64,000 nucleotides of DNA, taken from a virus. Below, piece by piece: positions 17,190 through 24,971 of the stretch; position 1 is the stretch's first letter, and every line of letters begins with the position of its first letter. Where the stretch lies: the IMG/VR virus record IMGVR_UViG_3300044712_002668, positions 1 through 64,000 of that record; one strand, written 5' to 3'. A program made the translations under genes and the position numbers. Under the pieces are notes generated by a model. It searched no databases. It was not told where the DNA came from and was given only the letters and a program-made list of their open reading frames with translations.

Positions 17190-17954
17190 ATGGCAGATTT
17201 CAAGAAAATTGTTGATCATCCAGAAAAACAAACGATTATAACAAAGCTGGTAAGCGGAGACAGCCCCAAAGCTGTCTCCAAATACCTCAAAGATAAATAT
17301 GAACAACCAGATGAGGCGCATTTAAGACTTTCAGCTACACTTTTACAAGAATTTATTGATACATATGCAGATCATCACGGCTATATAAAAAAAATTATAT
17401 CAGATGATCTATCTACCAAACTTGATAAAAAAATAGCAGAATCTCTCTTGAATAACAAGGAGTGGAGAAAGCGTCTTGAAGAGACAGCAGAAGAACATAT
17501 TGATTTTAAAAAGAAGCTAGCCCATTTATTGACTATTCTTGAAGCTCGTGCAGAGCAGTTGTTTGATTTGATTCAGTCAAACCCTGAAGGAATAAAAACA
17601 GATTATATATTTACCAAGTATATGGAACTGCTTATGCAGGCTATAGAAAAGGGAGATAAGATAGTCAATGAAAAAGCTGATATCAAGATTGAACATTCTT
17701 ATACAGTTCAAATGGTTGAACAACAATCCATTATATTTCAGCAAGCCATTAAACGGAGCCTGGAACGTCTTGGTCCAAAATATGCTTCCATGTTTATGGA
17801 TATTTTACAAGAGGAAATAGCAAAAATAAACCCACAAAGTATTTCACAGGCAATTCCTGTCATTAACTTAGAAAAGGATAATAAAGCAGTTGATAAGTTG
17901 CTTGACTCTGCAACAAATTTAACTGATAAATTTTTAGATGATGAGGATGAATGA
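17190..17954 (+). CDS. helical protein, possible small terminase subunit
   Basis: This 254-residue, highly helical protein starts directly after the giant gene, with AAGGA upstream. The N-terminus (ITKLVSGDSPKAVSKYLKDK) resembles a helix-turn-helix, a central coiled coil follows (about residues 80-165), and the C-terminus is acidic (DKFLDDEDE). This order, DNA-binding head, oligomerising helices and acidic tail, fits small terminase subunits, which recognise phage DNA and regulate the large subunit encoded 5 kb downstream. No diagnostic motif is present and four other small genes lie in between, so this is tentative. A perfect hairpin sits inside its 5' coding region. Confidence 0.4.
   Translation: MADFKKIVDHPEKQTIITKLVSGDSPKAVSKYLKDKYEQPDEAHLRLSATLLQEFIDTYADHHGYIKKIISDDLSTKLDKKIAESLLNNKEWRKRLEETAEEHIDFKKKLAHLLTILEARAEQLFDLIQSNPEGIKTDYIFTKYMELLMQAIEKGDKIVNEKADIKIEHSYTVQMVEQQSIIFQQAIKRSLERLGPKYASMFMDILQEEIAKINPQSISQAIPVINLEKDNKAVDKLLDSATNLTDKFLDDEDE
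17256..17279 (+). promoter_or_regulatory. perfect GC-rich hairpin inside a coding region
   Basis: GGAGACAGC (17256-17264) and GCTGTCTCC (17271-17279) are exact complements around a CCCAAA loop, about 67 bases into the gene. It stands out in AT-rich surroundings. It might slow translation or be a protein-binding site; no T-tract follows, so it is unlikely to be a terminator. Confidence 0.45.
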
Positions 17955-19924
17955 TAAACAATTTCTTTAAAAAGAAATTAGATAGCGATAGGTTTTTGCT
18001 TTTACCAGATGATGTGAAGGAAAAACTTATATCTGATTTTAATTTAATGTCTTCTTTGGGTATAGAGAATGAAGACGATCAAAGGAAGTTTTATTACATA
18101 TCATTACATACACCTAGAATAATCAAGGATTTATTTAAAAATCAAATTCCACATCATATGTATGGAAAAATTATTGAAGAGGTTTATAGTAACCGTGAAA
18201 ATAAGCCTGTTAATTCTTTATTGGCTTTAATGGAAGCTATTGATGGAGCCATAAAGAAAATGTTACCGGAACGTATGAAACTTGCTTATCCACAAGGGGA
18301 ACCAATTTTAAACCAAAGACCAACCTATAATCTTGAGAAATGGGTAGGGGCAACTAGAGATATTTACGCATTAATATCGAAGGGCAACAAAGAAAAGGAA
18401 GCCTTTGAAGAAGTAACCAAAAATTGGCAGGAAAGGGAAAAAATGAATTACGAAAAATGGTTGAATTTCTATAGAGAAAGGGTTCCAGAGAAATATACTA
18501 AGATGGCTAATTTATTTGTCACACCTAACGGTATATCTTTTGACGGTATTAATTATGATAGTTTGAAGTCAAAAATTCCAAATCCTATTTCTGTAACGAA
18601 TACTCCTGGTCATCCAAAAGACGTTCATGACACAGATGATAAATCTGATCAAAATGATGTAAGAGAACGTATTGATAGACAACGTACAAAGATTATTGGA
18701 CGTTTGCGCTCTGCTGAAAAATTGCTTGAAAGCAATGATGGTCAGTTATTTGCTGGTGACGATTTAGAGTTGATGTTGCGTTTACTACAAGATTTAAAAC
18801 GTAAAGTACAAACAGCTACTAAAAGGACAGTAAAATCATCATTATTTGACGATTATATAATTCGTACTGCGAATTATTTATCTTCTCTTGGTAAAGAACA
18901 AGCGGCTGACTTTTTTATAAAAGTAGCAGGCCCTCCAGGAATGCCTGAGATTCCTTCTCCATTAACTGGTCCATTGCCAGGTCCTAATGACCCTGTTGGC
19001 GGTAGTAGTGGAGGTGACGGAACAGGAGATAAGAATGATACTGAAGAGTTGTTAAAAGAGTTTTTTGACAATCTTTCCAGAGGTGTTCAGGACCCTGATA
19101 ATGAAGCCAGAGAGCGTAATCGTATTTTTGAAGACAAGAAACGTCCTCCTCATGGTCATGGCAGATATTCTGCTGGAAAACTTGATGTAAGGCCACCACA
19201 TGGTCAGGGTAGATATTCAAAAAAGAAAGCAGATGAAGAGTTTGAATTGGTTGTTGAAGCTCAAGAGGCTATACCAGCACAAGAGGTAGCGCCAGCTAAA
19301 GCACCTATTCCTGCCCCGGAAGCCATTCCAGAACCTGTTTCTGAGGCTCCTGCTGTGGAGGGTGCCATTGAGGATATAGAGCCCTCTGCGCCTAAGGTAG
19401 TAGAAGATAAAACCGATGACGTTATTGATGCTGCATTGAAAAATATCAGTATTGGAGATGTTGTAAAGCGTTTGGAGATGTTGGTTTCCATTTATAATCA
19501 ACGTGAGATTTCACGTCAATTATCAATTCTTGATATTATGATGGATAGGGTTGGTTTAGCATCATTTTTCCCAAGTCTTGGAGAGGCAATGGCTAAGGCA
19601 TTGGAGGCCAATCAATACATCGGTAGTCGTTTGGAAGATGTGTTGACAAAAGTAAAGGGTTCAATGCAAATACCTGGAGCTGATCAATGGACAGAGATTA
19701 AGCAAGATACAGCACCGGAAACAATGGCTATCAGACAAAATCTTGAAAACCAAGAGGCTGAGGAACAAAAGAGAAAAGACCTAAGAAAACAAAAGGAGCT
19801 TAGCAGGCTTGAAGGAAAGGAACCGGCAGCAGCACCTGCTGCACCCCCACCACCATCTATCGAACCACAAGAGTTGGAAAGACCAGCACGCGTTGAAACC
19901 ACACCACCAATTCAAACTAGATAA
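17951..19924 (+). CDS. hypothetical protein, 657 aa, with proline/alanine-rich linker
   Basis: The ATG overlaps the previous stop by four bases. The N-terminal 330 residues are helical. The middle holds a glycine-rich stretch (LPGPNDPVGGSSGGDG) and a short tandem motif, RPPHGHGRYS then RPPHGQGRYS, 16 residues apart. A long alanine, proline and glutamate linker follows (AIPAQEVAPAKAPIPAPEAI), then a helical domain and a proline-rich tail. Such linkers are common in virion or assembly proteins. No enzymatic motif is recognised. Confidence 0.58.
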   Translation: MINNFFKKKLDSDRFLLLPDDVKEKLISDFNLMSSLGIENEDDQRKFYYISLHTPRIIKDLFKNQIPHHMYGKIIEEVYSNRENKPVNSLLALMEAIDGAIKKMLPERMKLAYPQGEPILNQRPTYNLEKWVGATRDIYALISKGNKEKEAFEEVTKNWQEREKMNYEKWLNFYRERVPEKYTKMANLFVTPNGISFDGINYDSLKSKIPNPISVTNTPGHPKDVHDTDDKSDQNDVRERIDRQRTKIIGRLRSAEKLLESNDGQLFAGDDLELMLRLLQDLKRKVQTATKRTVKSSLFDDYIIRTANYLSSLGKEQAADFFIKVAGPPGMPEIPSPLTGPLPGPNDPVGGSSGGDGTGDKNDTEELLKEFFDNLSRGVQDPDNEARERNRIFEDKKRPPHGHGRYSAGKLDVRPPHGQGRYSKKKADEEFELVVEAQEAIPAQEVAPAKAPIPAPEAIPEPVSEAPAVEGAIEDIEPSAPKVVEDKTDDVIDAALKNISIGDVVKRLEMLVSIYNQREISRQLSILDIMMDRVGLASFFPSLGEAMAKALEANQYIGSRLEDVLTKVKGSMQIPGADQWTEIKQDTAPETMAIRQNLENQEAEEQKRKDLRKQKELSRLEGKEPAAAPAAPPPPSIEPQELERPARVETTPPIQTR

Positions 19925-19926
19925 TT

Positions 19927-20664
19927 ATGAAAATACGTGATGTATTACTCAATGTCAAGATACTGGCAAATGAAAACAATTTGTCAGAGCCTTTTATTGT
20001 TGGTGGTTTGCCACGTGATAAAGTCTTGAAAAGATCAAGAATGGTTGATGATGTTGATATTACTACTGGAGATGATACCATACAACAGCTTGCAATATTA
20101 ACATCTCAAAAATATAAAGCTTATCCAGTAAATTTCCCAGATGGTCATTATCAAGTTGCGATTGGACAAGTGCGCTTTGATTTTTCTTCAAATTACAGAT
20201 CTCCTGATGTTGAATATTTTCTTGAAAGAGCAGGGGTAAAAAATCCTACTCCAATGCAGCTTGAATTATTCAGTCGTGATTTTACATGCAATACACTTAC
20301 TATTGCTATGAATTTGCGAGTGATTGAGGATCAAACAGGCTTGGGATTGAATGATATAAATAAAAAAATTCTAAGGACACCATTGCCTCCAAGAATTACT
20401 CTTAGAGATGATCCTAGAAGGGTTATACGAGCTATCTATCTTGCTGCAAAGCTTGGGTTTACAATAGAGGAAGACATAATAGAATGGGCTAAAAGTAATC
20501 CTGATAGAATAAAGGAAAAAGTAAAACCTGGATTTTCAAGAAATAAGTTATTATCAGCTTTCAGATATAATTCAAAAAATACTTTAAATTATATAACAAG
20601 TATGAATTTGTGGGATGTGGTGATTATACCAAAAGATTTACTTCCTTATAGGGTGTCAAGATGA
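19927..20664 (+). CDS. CCA-adding / poly(A) polymerase-type nucleotidyltransferase
   Basis: A 245-residue class II nucleotidyltransferase. The head domain has FIVGGLPRDKVL (GG at 26-27, RD at 30-31) and the metal-binding pair in DDVDI (D42, D44). A third acidic residue, D85, lies in QVRFDFSSN. SRDFTCNTL (116-124) matches the neck motif, and DDPRRVIRAI (161-170) matches the nucleotide-selecting region. Such enzymes add CCA or A residues to RNA 3' ends. It is much shorter than bacterial enzymes of about 400 residues, because the body and tail domains are reduced. It lies among packaging genes rather than near tRNA genes, and none are visible here, so the substrate is uncertain. Confidence 0.82.
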   Translation: MKIRDVLLNVKILANENNLSEPFIVGGLPRDKVLKRSRMVDDVDITTGDDTIQQLAILTSQKYKAYPVNFPDGHYQVAIGQVRFDFSSNYRSPDVEYFLERAGVKNPTPMQLELFSRDFTCNTLTIAMNLRVIEDQTGLGLNDINKKILRTPLPPRITLRDDPRRVIRAIYLAAKLGFTIEEDIIEWAKSNPDRIKEKVKPGFSRNKLLSAFRYNSKNTLNYITSMNLWDVVIIPKDLLPYRVSR

Positions 20665-20921
20665 CAAAGAAAAAAGATTCAAGAATCAATATGGATACAA
20701 GACCTACATCCGTATTTATCGGAAGAACAAATTATGATTATACCTCAGATGGTCCTGATGAGACTAGCCCTGGAGGTGGTTTATATCATGGTCCAATGGA
20801 TAAATATAAAAGTGTAATGGATTTCAGAAAGAAAAGAAAAAATCAAAATGAAAGAGTTAAAAGGAGATTGAAAAGAAAACAAGCGTGGGATATATTGATT
20901 AATATGATAAAGGCATCATAA
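20661..20921 (+). CDS. hypothetical basic protein, 86 aa
   Basis: Its ATG overlaps the stop of the nucleotidyltransferase gene by four bases. The first half is polar (SVFIGRTNYDYTSDGPDE) and contains GGGLYHGPMD. The second half is very basic (RKKRKNQNERVKRRLKRK), which suggests nucleic acid binding. The tight coupling to the nucleotidyltransferase gene hints at a shared process such as RNA binding, but this is inference. No family is recognised. Confidence 0.5.
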   Translation: MTKKKDSRINMDTRPTSVFIGRTNYDYTSDGPDETSPGGGLYHGPMDKYKSVMDFRKKRKNQNERVKRRLKRKQAWDILINMIKAS

Positions 20922-21424
20922 TGACAAAAAGACACTTGAAATTGGCAGCAATAAGAAAAAATGATGATAATCCATGTCCGTATGGATTACCAATTCCATT
21001 TGGCTGTCAATATTCTGGTGGTGTAATTGATCGTATGGCTACTTTTGATATGATGGGCAAAGAAGTCACAGATGAGGAAAAACAAGAAATTGCAGATGCA
21101 AACGTAAAACTACTTGCGTGGAGTATTACAAACGAAGAGCATGAAATAAAAAAATGCCCTTATGCAGCTAAGATTTTTGAAGAGAAGAATTCATCAGAGT
21201 GTAATTATGATGATACAGCTCCTGGTGAGGGTCAGAAATCAACTTTGATGGCTGCTCCCTTTTATTCTCAGATTTTCAGTGGTATTGCATTGAATGGTTT
21301 ATATTCTTATCCCATTGGATATTATGCAGATTATAATATAAGTAGAAACTTGTTTTACGGTATTTTCTCATTACAAGGTGGAATAGTCTTACACGATACA
21401 GTTATTAAGGTTGGTAGAAAGTAA
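20921..21424 (+). CDS. hypothetical cysteine-containing protein, 167 aa
   Basis: Starts on the last base of the previous stop (TAATG). Cysteines at about residues 19, 28, 79 and 93 fall in NPCPYG, FGCQY, KKCPYAA and SECNYDD, which could bind a metal. The C-terminal part is aromatic and glycine-rich (LNGLYSYPIGYYADYN). I do not recognise the family. It ends the run of overlapping genes that began with the possible small terminase. The next 45 bases hold no clear signal. Confidence 0.52.
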   Translation: MTKRHLKLAAIRKNDDNPCPYGLPIPFGCQYSGGVIDRMATFDMMGKEVTDEEKQEIADANVKLLAWSITNEEHEIKKCPYAAKIFEEKNSSECNYDDTAPGEGQKSTLMAAPFYSQIFSGIALNGLYSYPIGYYADYNISRNLFYGIFSLQGGIVLHDTVIKVGRK

Positions 21425-21469
21425 TTGTTACGCATAAACATGCAGATATGTATATTTTGGGGTTAACTT

Positions 21470-22339
21470 ATGACCAAGACAGCACAACACATACATGAAT
21501 TTCAACTTCCAGAGTTTCTGGAAGTTCATCTTGATGAACCCATGGTTTTTGATACTGAGGAAAATGGAGAGCCAGAGTTTTCTCTTAGTATACATGACGT
21601 TCCTGGGGCTCCCGATGCCACAGAAATTGAAGAGCCAGTAGAAGATCCTGAAGACAGTGATGTTGAAATTGAGGAAGAAGGAGAGCCTGGCGAAGGCAAT
21701 ATCTGGGATTGGGGTGCAGCCGGTGGCCATAAAGGATTCTTGGCTTGGCTCAAAAAAATGATTGAAAACATTCCGCGTCATAGTGGTCATGATACTACTG
21801 GATTGGAAAAGGCTATTGCTTATTTTGAAAGTATTGACCGTGAGATCAGTAAAGCAATGCGTACCGATTTCAAGGATGAAATCAACTCTGCACACGCTGA
21901 AAAAGCCCGTGAAGAAATTGAGAATGGTTTGGAGCGCTTGGTAGAACGTCTTGAGAAGGTCAGGACAACAAAATATAAGAGACACCAGAAGAAAACCAAG
22001 AAAAAGGCTTGGTATGATGTTGGTACTGAAGATGGGTTTATAAAAGAGGCTCAGAAGGCTACCAAGATAACTGGTATTACAATTACAGTACCTTTAATTA
22101 TTTCTCTTGCTGCTAGAGTTGTTATCAATGGAGTTGTTTCTGCTGGTCATGATTTAGAAGAGCTTTTTGATGGTCAAGTAAAAGAGTGGAATTTTGATAA
22201 GCGTGAAAAAGCCGAGTTGGCACAGTTATTAGCTGATATGGGTTATGCAATGCGTAGAGATCGTGGATTTGAAGTTGGCAAGGAAGTTGACCAGACACGT
22301 TCTGATAACAGAGACTGGGCTGCTTCTTATTATGGATAA
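21470..22339 (+). CDS. hypothetical protein, 289 aa, with one hydrophobic segment
   Basis: TTTGGGG lies upstream of the ATG. The N-terminal 80 residues are strongly acidic (EEPVEDPEDSDVEIEEEGEP). A basic patch (RHQKKTKKK) follows at about residues 170-180, then a hydrophobic stretch (GITITVPLIISLAARVVING) long enough to be a membrane helix or buried helix. The C-terminus is charged and helical. No family is recognised. It belongs to the group of small genes before the large terminase. Confidence 0.52.
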   Translation: MTKTAQHIHEFQLPEFLEVHLDEPMVFDTEENGEPEFSLSIHDVPGAPDATEIEEPVEDPEDSDVEIEEEGEPGEGNIWDWGAAGGHKGFLAWLKKMIENIPRHSGHDTTGLEKAIAYFESIDREISKAMRTDFKDEINSAHAEKAREEIENGLERLVERLEKVRTTKYKRHQKKTKKKAWYDVGTEDGFIKEAQKATKITGITITVPLIISLAARVVINGVVSAGHDLEELFDGQVKEWNFDKREKAELAQLLADMGYAMRRDRGFEVGKEVDQTRSDNRDWAASYYG

Positions 22340-22350
22340 CAGGTGAAAAC

Positions 22351-22683
22351 ATGAGAGATATGTCTAAATTTTATCGTACAGATGAGGTATCAAGAACAAC
22401 AACTGGTTGTCCATTGTGGCTTGAGCGTTTTGCTGAACAAATGGCAGTACAAGATGCCAAGACTGCTGTAGAAGTTGCCAGAGATCGTTCTCGTACTCCT
22501 TCTGTATTTGAACAAATGAGTTCTATTGTCAGTGGAGCCGCTCCAAGAGCAGGATCAGTAGAAGATGTTGTAAAGGAATATCAAAAACGTACCGGTCTTG
22601 ATTCTTACATTAAATCTTCAAGCTTACAAAGCGCTGCCCAGTCAATTATTGCAAACGCTGAGGCTGAAGAAAAAAAAGTATAA
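22351..22683 (+). CDS. hypothetical protein, 110 aa
   Basis: Starts 11 bases after the previous gene, with AGGTGA upstream. Helical and soluble, containing FAEQMAVQDAKTAVEVARD. No motif is recognised. The stop overlaps the next ATG (TAATG), so it is translated together with the following gene just before the terminase. Confidence 0.5.
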   Translation: MRDMSKFYRTDEVSRTTTGCPLWLERFAEQMAVQDAKTAVEVARDRSRTPSVFEQMSSIVSGAAPRAGSVEDVVKEYQKRTGLDSYIKSSSLQSAAQSIIANAEAEEKKV

Positions 22684-23018
22684 TGACCAATAACGAGAAA
22701 CCTACGTTATTGGTCAACCATCCTGAAATAGAGAGTTTTATAAATAATTTGATTGATACTAATCATGGTATTCAAATACCAGCTATATTACATTCTATTC
22801 GTGAAATGTTTTCGCGAGATGGTGTAACTCAACAATATCTTGATGATGTTGAATTAAAAACATATATAAGTAATATTTTGATGCAAAAAAATCCAATTGA
22901 TATTGGAGTTTCCAACAATATCGGACGTGGAGTTGGAACAGTAATCGAGAATACACACGGACAAGATCAGAACAAAGAATGGTCTACTAATCTTCAGCCT
23001 GTAAAATCTGCTACTTAA
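22683..23018 (+). CDS. hypothetical protein, 111 aa, immediately before large terminase
   Basis: A small soluble protein (EIESFINNLIDTNHGIQIP near the start) with a polar, glycine-containing C-terminal half. No recognised domain. Its position next to the large terminase makes it a second candidate for a packaging accessory factor or small terminase, but the sequence gives no direct support. A short AT-rich gap with an inverted repeat separates it from the terminase gene. Confidence 0.5.
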   Translation: MTNNEKPTLLVNHPEIESFINNLIDTNHGIQIPAILHSIREMFSRDGVTQQYLDDVELKTYISNILMQKNPIDIGVSNNIGRGVGTVIENTHGQDQNKEWSTNLQPVKSAT

Positions 23019-23028
23019 TCTACTCATT

Positions 23029-23068
23029 CATCTGTATATTATATGATATATGCATATTTAAACAGATG
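23029..23068 (+). promoter_or_regulatory. inverted repeat upstream of large terminase
   Basis: CATCTGT (23029-23035) is exactly repeated in inverse as ACAGATG (23062-23068), with GTATAT and ATATGC able to pair further in. The right arm touches the GATGGAG that serves the GTG at 23077. It could control terminase translation or be a protein-binding site. Confidence 0.35.
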
Positions 23069-23076
23069 GAGATTTA

Positions 23077-24957
23077 GTGGCAAGTAGACATCAAGTTGTA
23101 GATGGGTTTTCACATTTATTTAATAGTTTCAAGGATAGTGTTCTAAATACAGATCCTGTTTATTTTGTTGAAAATAATTTAAATGTAGATGGAAATCCTT
23201 TAAAATTAAGAGGTAATGGTTATAAACCATTCGTTGATATTTATAGATACATAGCCCTTACAGCTCTTGAGCCAACCTCAAAGCCAATTGTGCTTGTTAA
23301 GGGCAGACAAGTAGGGGCTACAACTATGGCTGCAGCGTTAGAGTCATACTTTGTAGCCTGTGGTTTATTTGGAACAAATGGTCGCCCACCAATGCGTATC
23401 ATGCATTTGTTTCCAACATTATCATTAGCAGCCGCTTATACTAAAGATAAACTTGATCCTATAATAACAGCATCCAGACCAATGCCTGGAGAAATGAAAT
23501 CTAATGGGTTATTGAAATCATTTTTGGAAACCAAGCTTGATTCTTCAAACAGTTCTTATAACAATACTCACTTTAAAAAGTTTGTAAACAATAACCAGGT
23601 TTGGATTGAGTCGACTGGTTTAGATGGCGATAGGGTGCGCGGTCGCACCTGTGATCTTGCTATGTTCGACGAAGTTCAAGATATTTCAGATTTAGCTATG
23701 GGTGCTGTATCAAAAATACTTACCCAAGCAAAGTATGGTCCACCTGAAGGTGTTCAAGTATATTTTGGAACACCAAAGCAAAAAGGAGGATCATATTGGA
23801 AAATGTGGCAACATTCTACTCAGAATTATTATCACCTTCGCTGTGAGAAATGTGGTGAGTATTTCCCGTTGTACAGACCAGATGTTAACTGGGAGGATGT
23901 GTGGGTTTATTTTAAAACCGTAAAGTGTCCTACATGTGGTTGTGAACAAGATAAAATTGAAGCCGCAGAACGTGGAAAGTGGATTCCAATGAATGATGAA
24001 AATGATCCCGATATCACATTCGTTGGTTTTCATATAAATCAATTATATATTCCAAAGTTTTCAAGAGAAGATATTGAGAAGACAAAGCCTGAGAAAAGCC
24101 CAGTAAATACTGAGCGTATTTATATGAATGAGGTTATTGGAGAGTTTTATGATGGAGAGGGAGGCACTCTTTCAATAGAACAAATTCACGAGAAATGCGC
24201 TGATAAGGATAGGGCTTTTGCAACTCAAATATCTCCAGCAGAAGGTAAACGTGTTTATGTAGGGTTTGACTGGGGACAAAGAGGTGAGCTGGATGCTCGT
24301 GCAGGACGTCGTGTAGGACGTTCTTATAGCTGTGCTGTGGTTCTTACAGCAGATGGCCCAAACCTTTTCAATATTGAATTTGCTACTCGCTTGATGCGTA
24401 ATGATGATGAAACAAAAATTGAAATTGTAGAAGAGATGTTTAGACGCTACAGTATTTCATTAGCTGTAGGCGATATCGGTGATGCTTTCGGTTTGACTCA
24501 AAAATTACAAAGAATGTATGATGATAAATTCTTGGCCAGCCGTTCTTCTCATAAAGTAAATGGTCATATAAAATATTCTTCTGATGAATTTCCAAAAATA
24601 ATTGTATTTGAAAAAGATTTTTATATAGGAGAAATAATAGGATTATTAAAAAATGGAAATGTAAAATTTCCTTATAAAAGCTTTAATAGAATTGATTGGT
24701 TGGTAAATCATTGTGCAAGCATGGACATAAAAGTTACTAAAGATAAGTCTGGAGAGTCAATAAAGCATTATGTTAAAGGTAGCAGTCCAAACGATGGTTT
24801 GATGGCATTGCTGAATGCTTATTTGGCTTGGAAGTTTGATGTAACCCAAGGTTTCAAGATTCACAATCCAATGCATATGAAATATGATGTAGCAACGACA
24901 GGAAAAGAGGTACAAGCTGTACTTGGTTATTTGCCACGTTTCTCTAATAAAATTTGA
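23077..24957 (+). CDS. terL: large terminase subunit
   Basis: The 626-residue DNA packaging motor. The ATPase domain has Walker A KGRQVGATT (75-83) and Walker B CDLAMFDEVQD with D198 and E199. An SGTP-like coupling segment follows (YFGTPKQKGGSYW). A four-cysteine zinc ribbon (LRCEKCGEY and VKCPTCGCE, about 255-290) resembles that in GpA-type terminases. The nuclease domain begins near residue 395 with VYVGFDWGQRG, and a second acidic segment is AVGDIGDAFG. GTG is the start, supported by GATGGAG upstream and homology of the N-terminus to a terminase arm. It would act with the portal encoded next to fill the procapsid. Confidence 0.92.
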   Translation: MASRHQVVDGFSHLFNSFKDSVLNTDPVYFVENNLNVDGNPLKLRGNGYKPFVDIYRYIALTALEPTSKPIVLVKGRQVGATTMAAALESYFVACGLFGTNGRPPMRIMHLFPTLSLAAAYTKDKLDPIITASRPMPGEMKSNGLLKSFLETKLDSSNSSYNNTHFKKFVNNNQVWIESTGLDGDRVRGRTCDLAMFDEVQDISDLAMGAVSKILTQAKYGPPEGVQVYFGTPKQKGGSYWKMWQHSTQNYYHLRCEKCGEYFPLYRPDVNWEDVWVYFKTVKCPTCGCEQDKIEAAERGKWIPMNDENDPDITFVGFHINQLYIPKFSREDIEKTKPEKSPVNTERIYMNEVIGEFYDGEGGTLSIEQIHEKCADKDRAFATQISPAEGKRVYVGFDWGQRGELDARAGRRVGRSYSCAVVLTADGPNLFNIEFATRLMRNDDETKIEIVEEMFRRYSISLAVGDIGDAFGLTQKLQRMYDDKFLASRSSHKVNGHIKYSSDEFPKIIVFEKDFYIGEIIGLLKNGNVKFPYKSFNRIDWLVNHCASMDIKVTKDKSGESIKHYVKGSSPNDGLMALLNAYLAWKFDVTQGFKIHNPMHMKYDVATTGKEVQAVLGYLPRFSNKI

Positions 24958-24971
24958 TATATAGGTATTTG

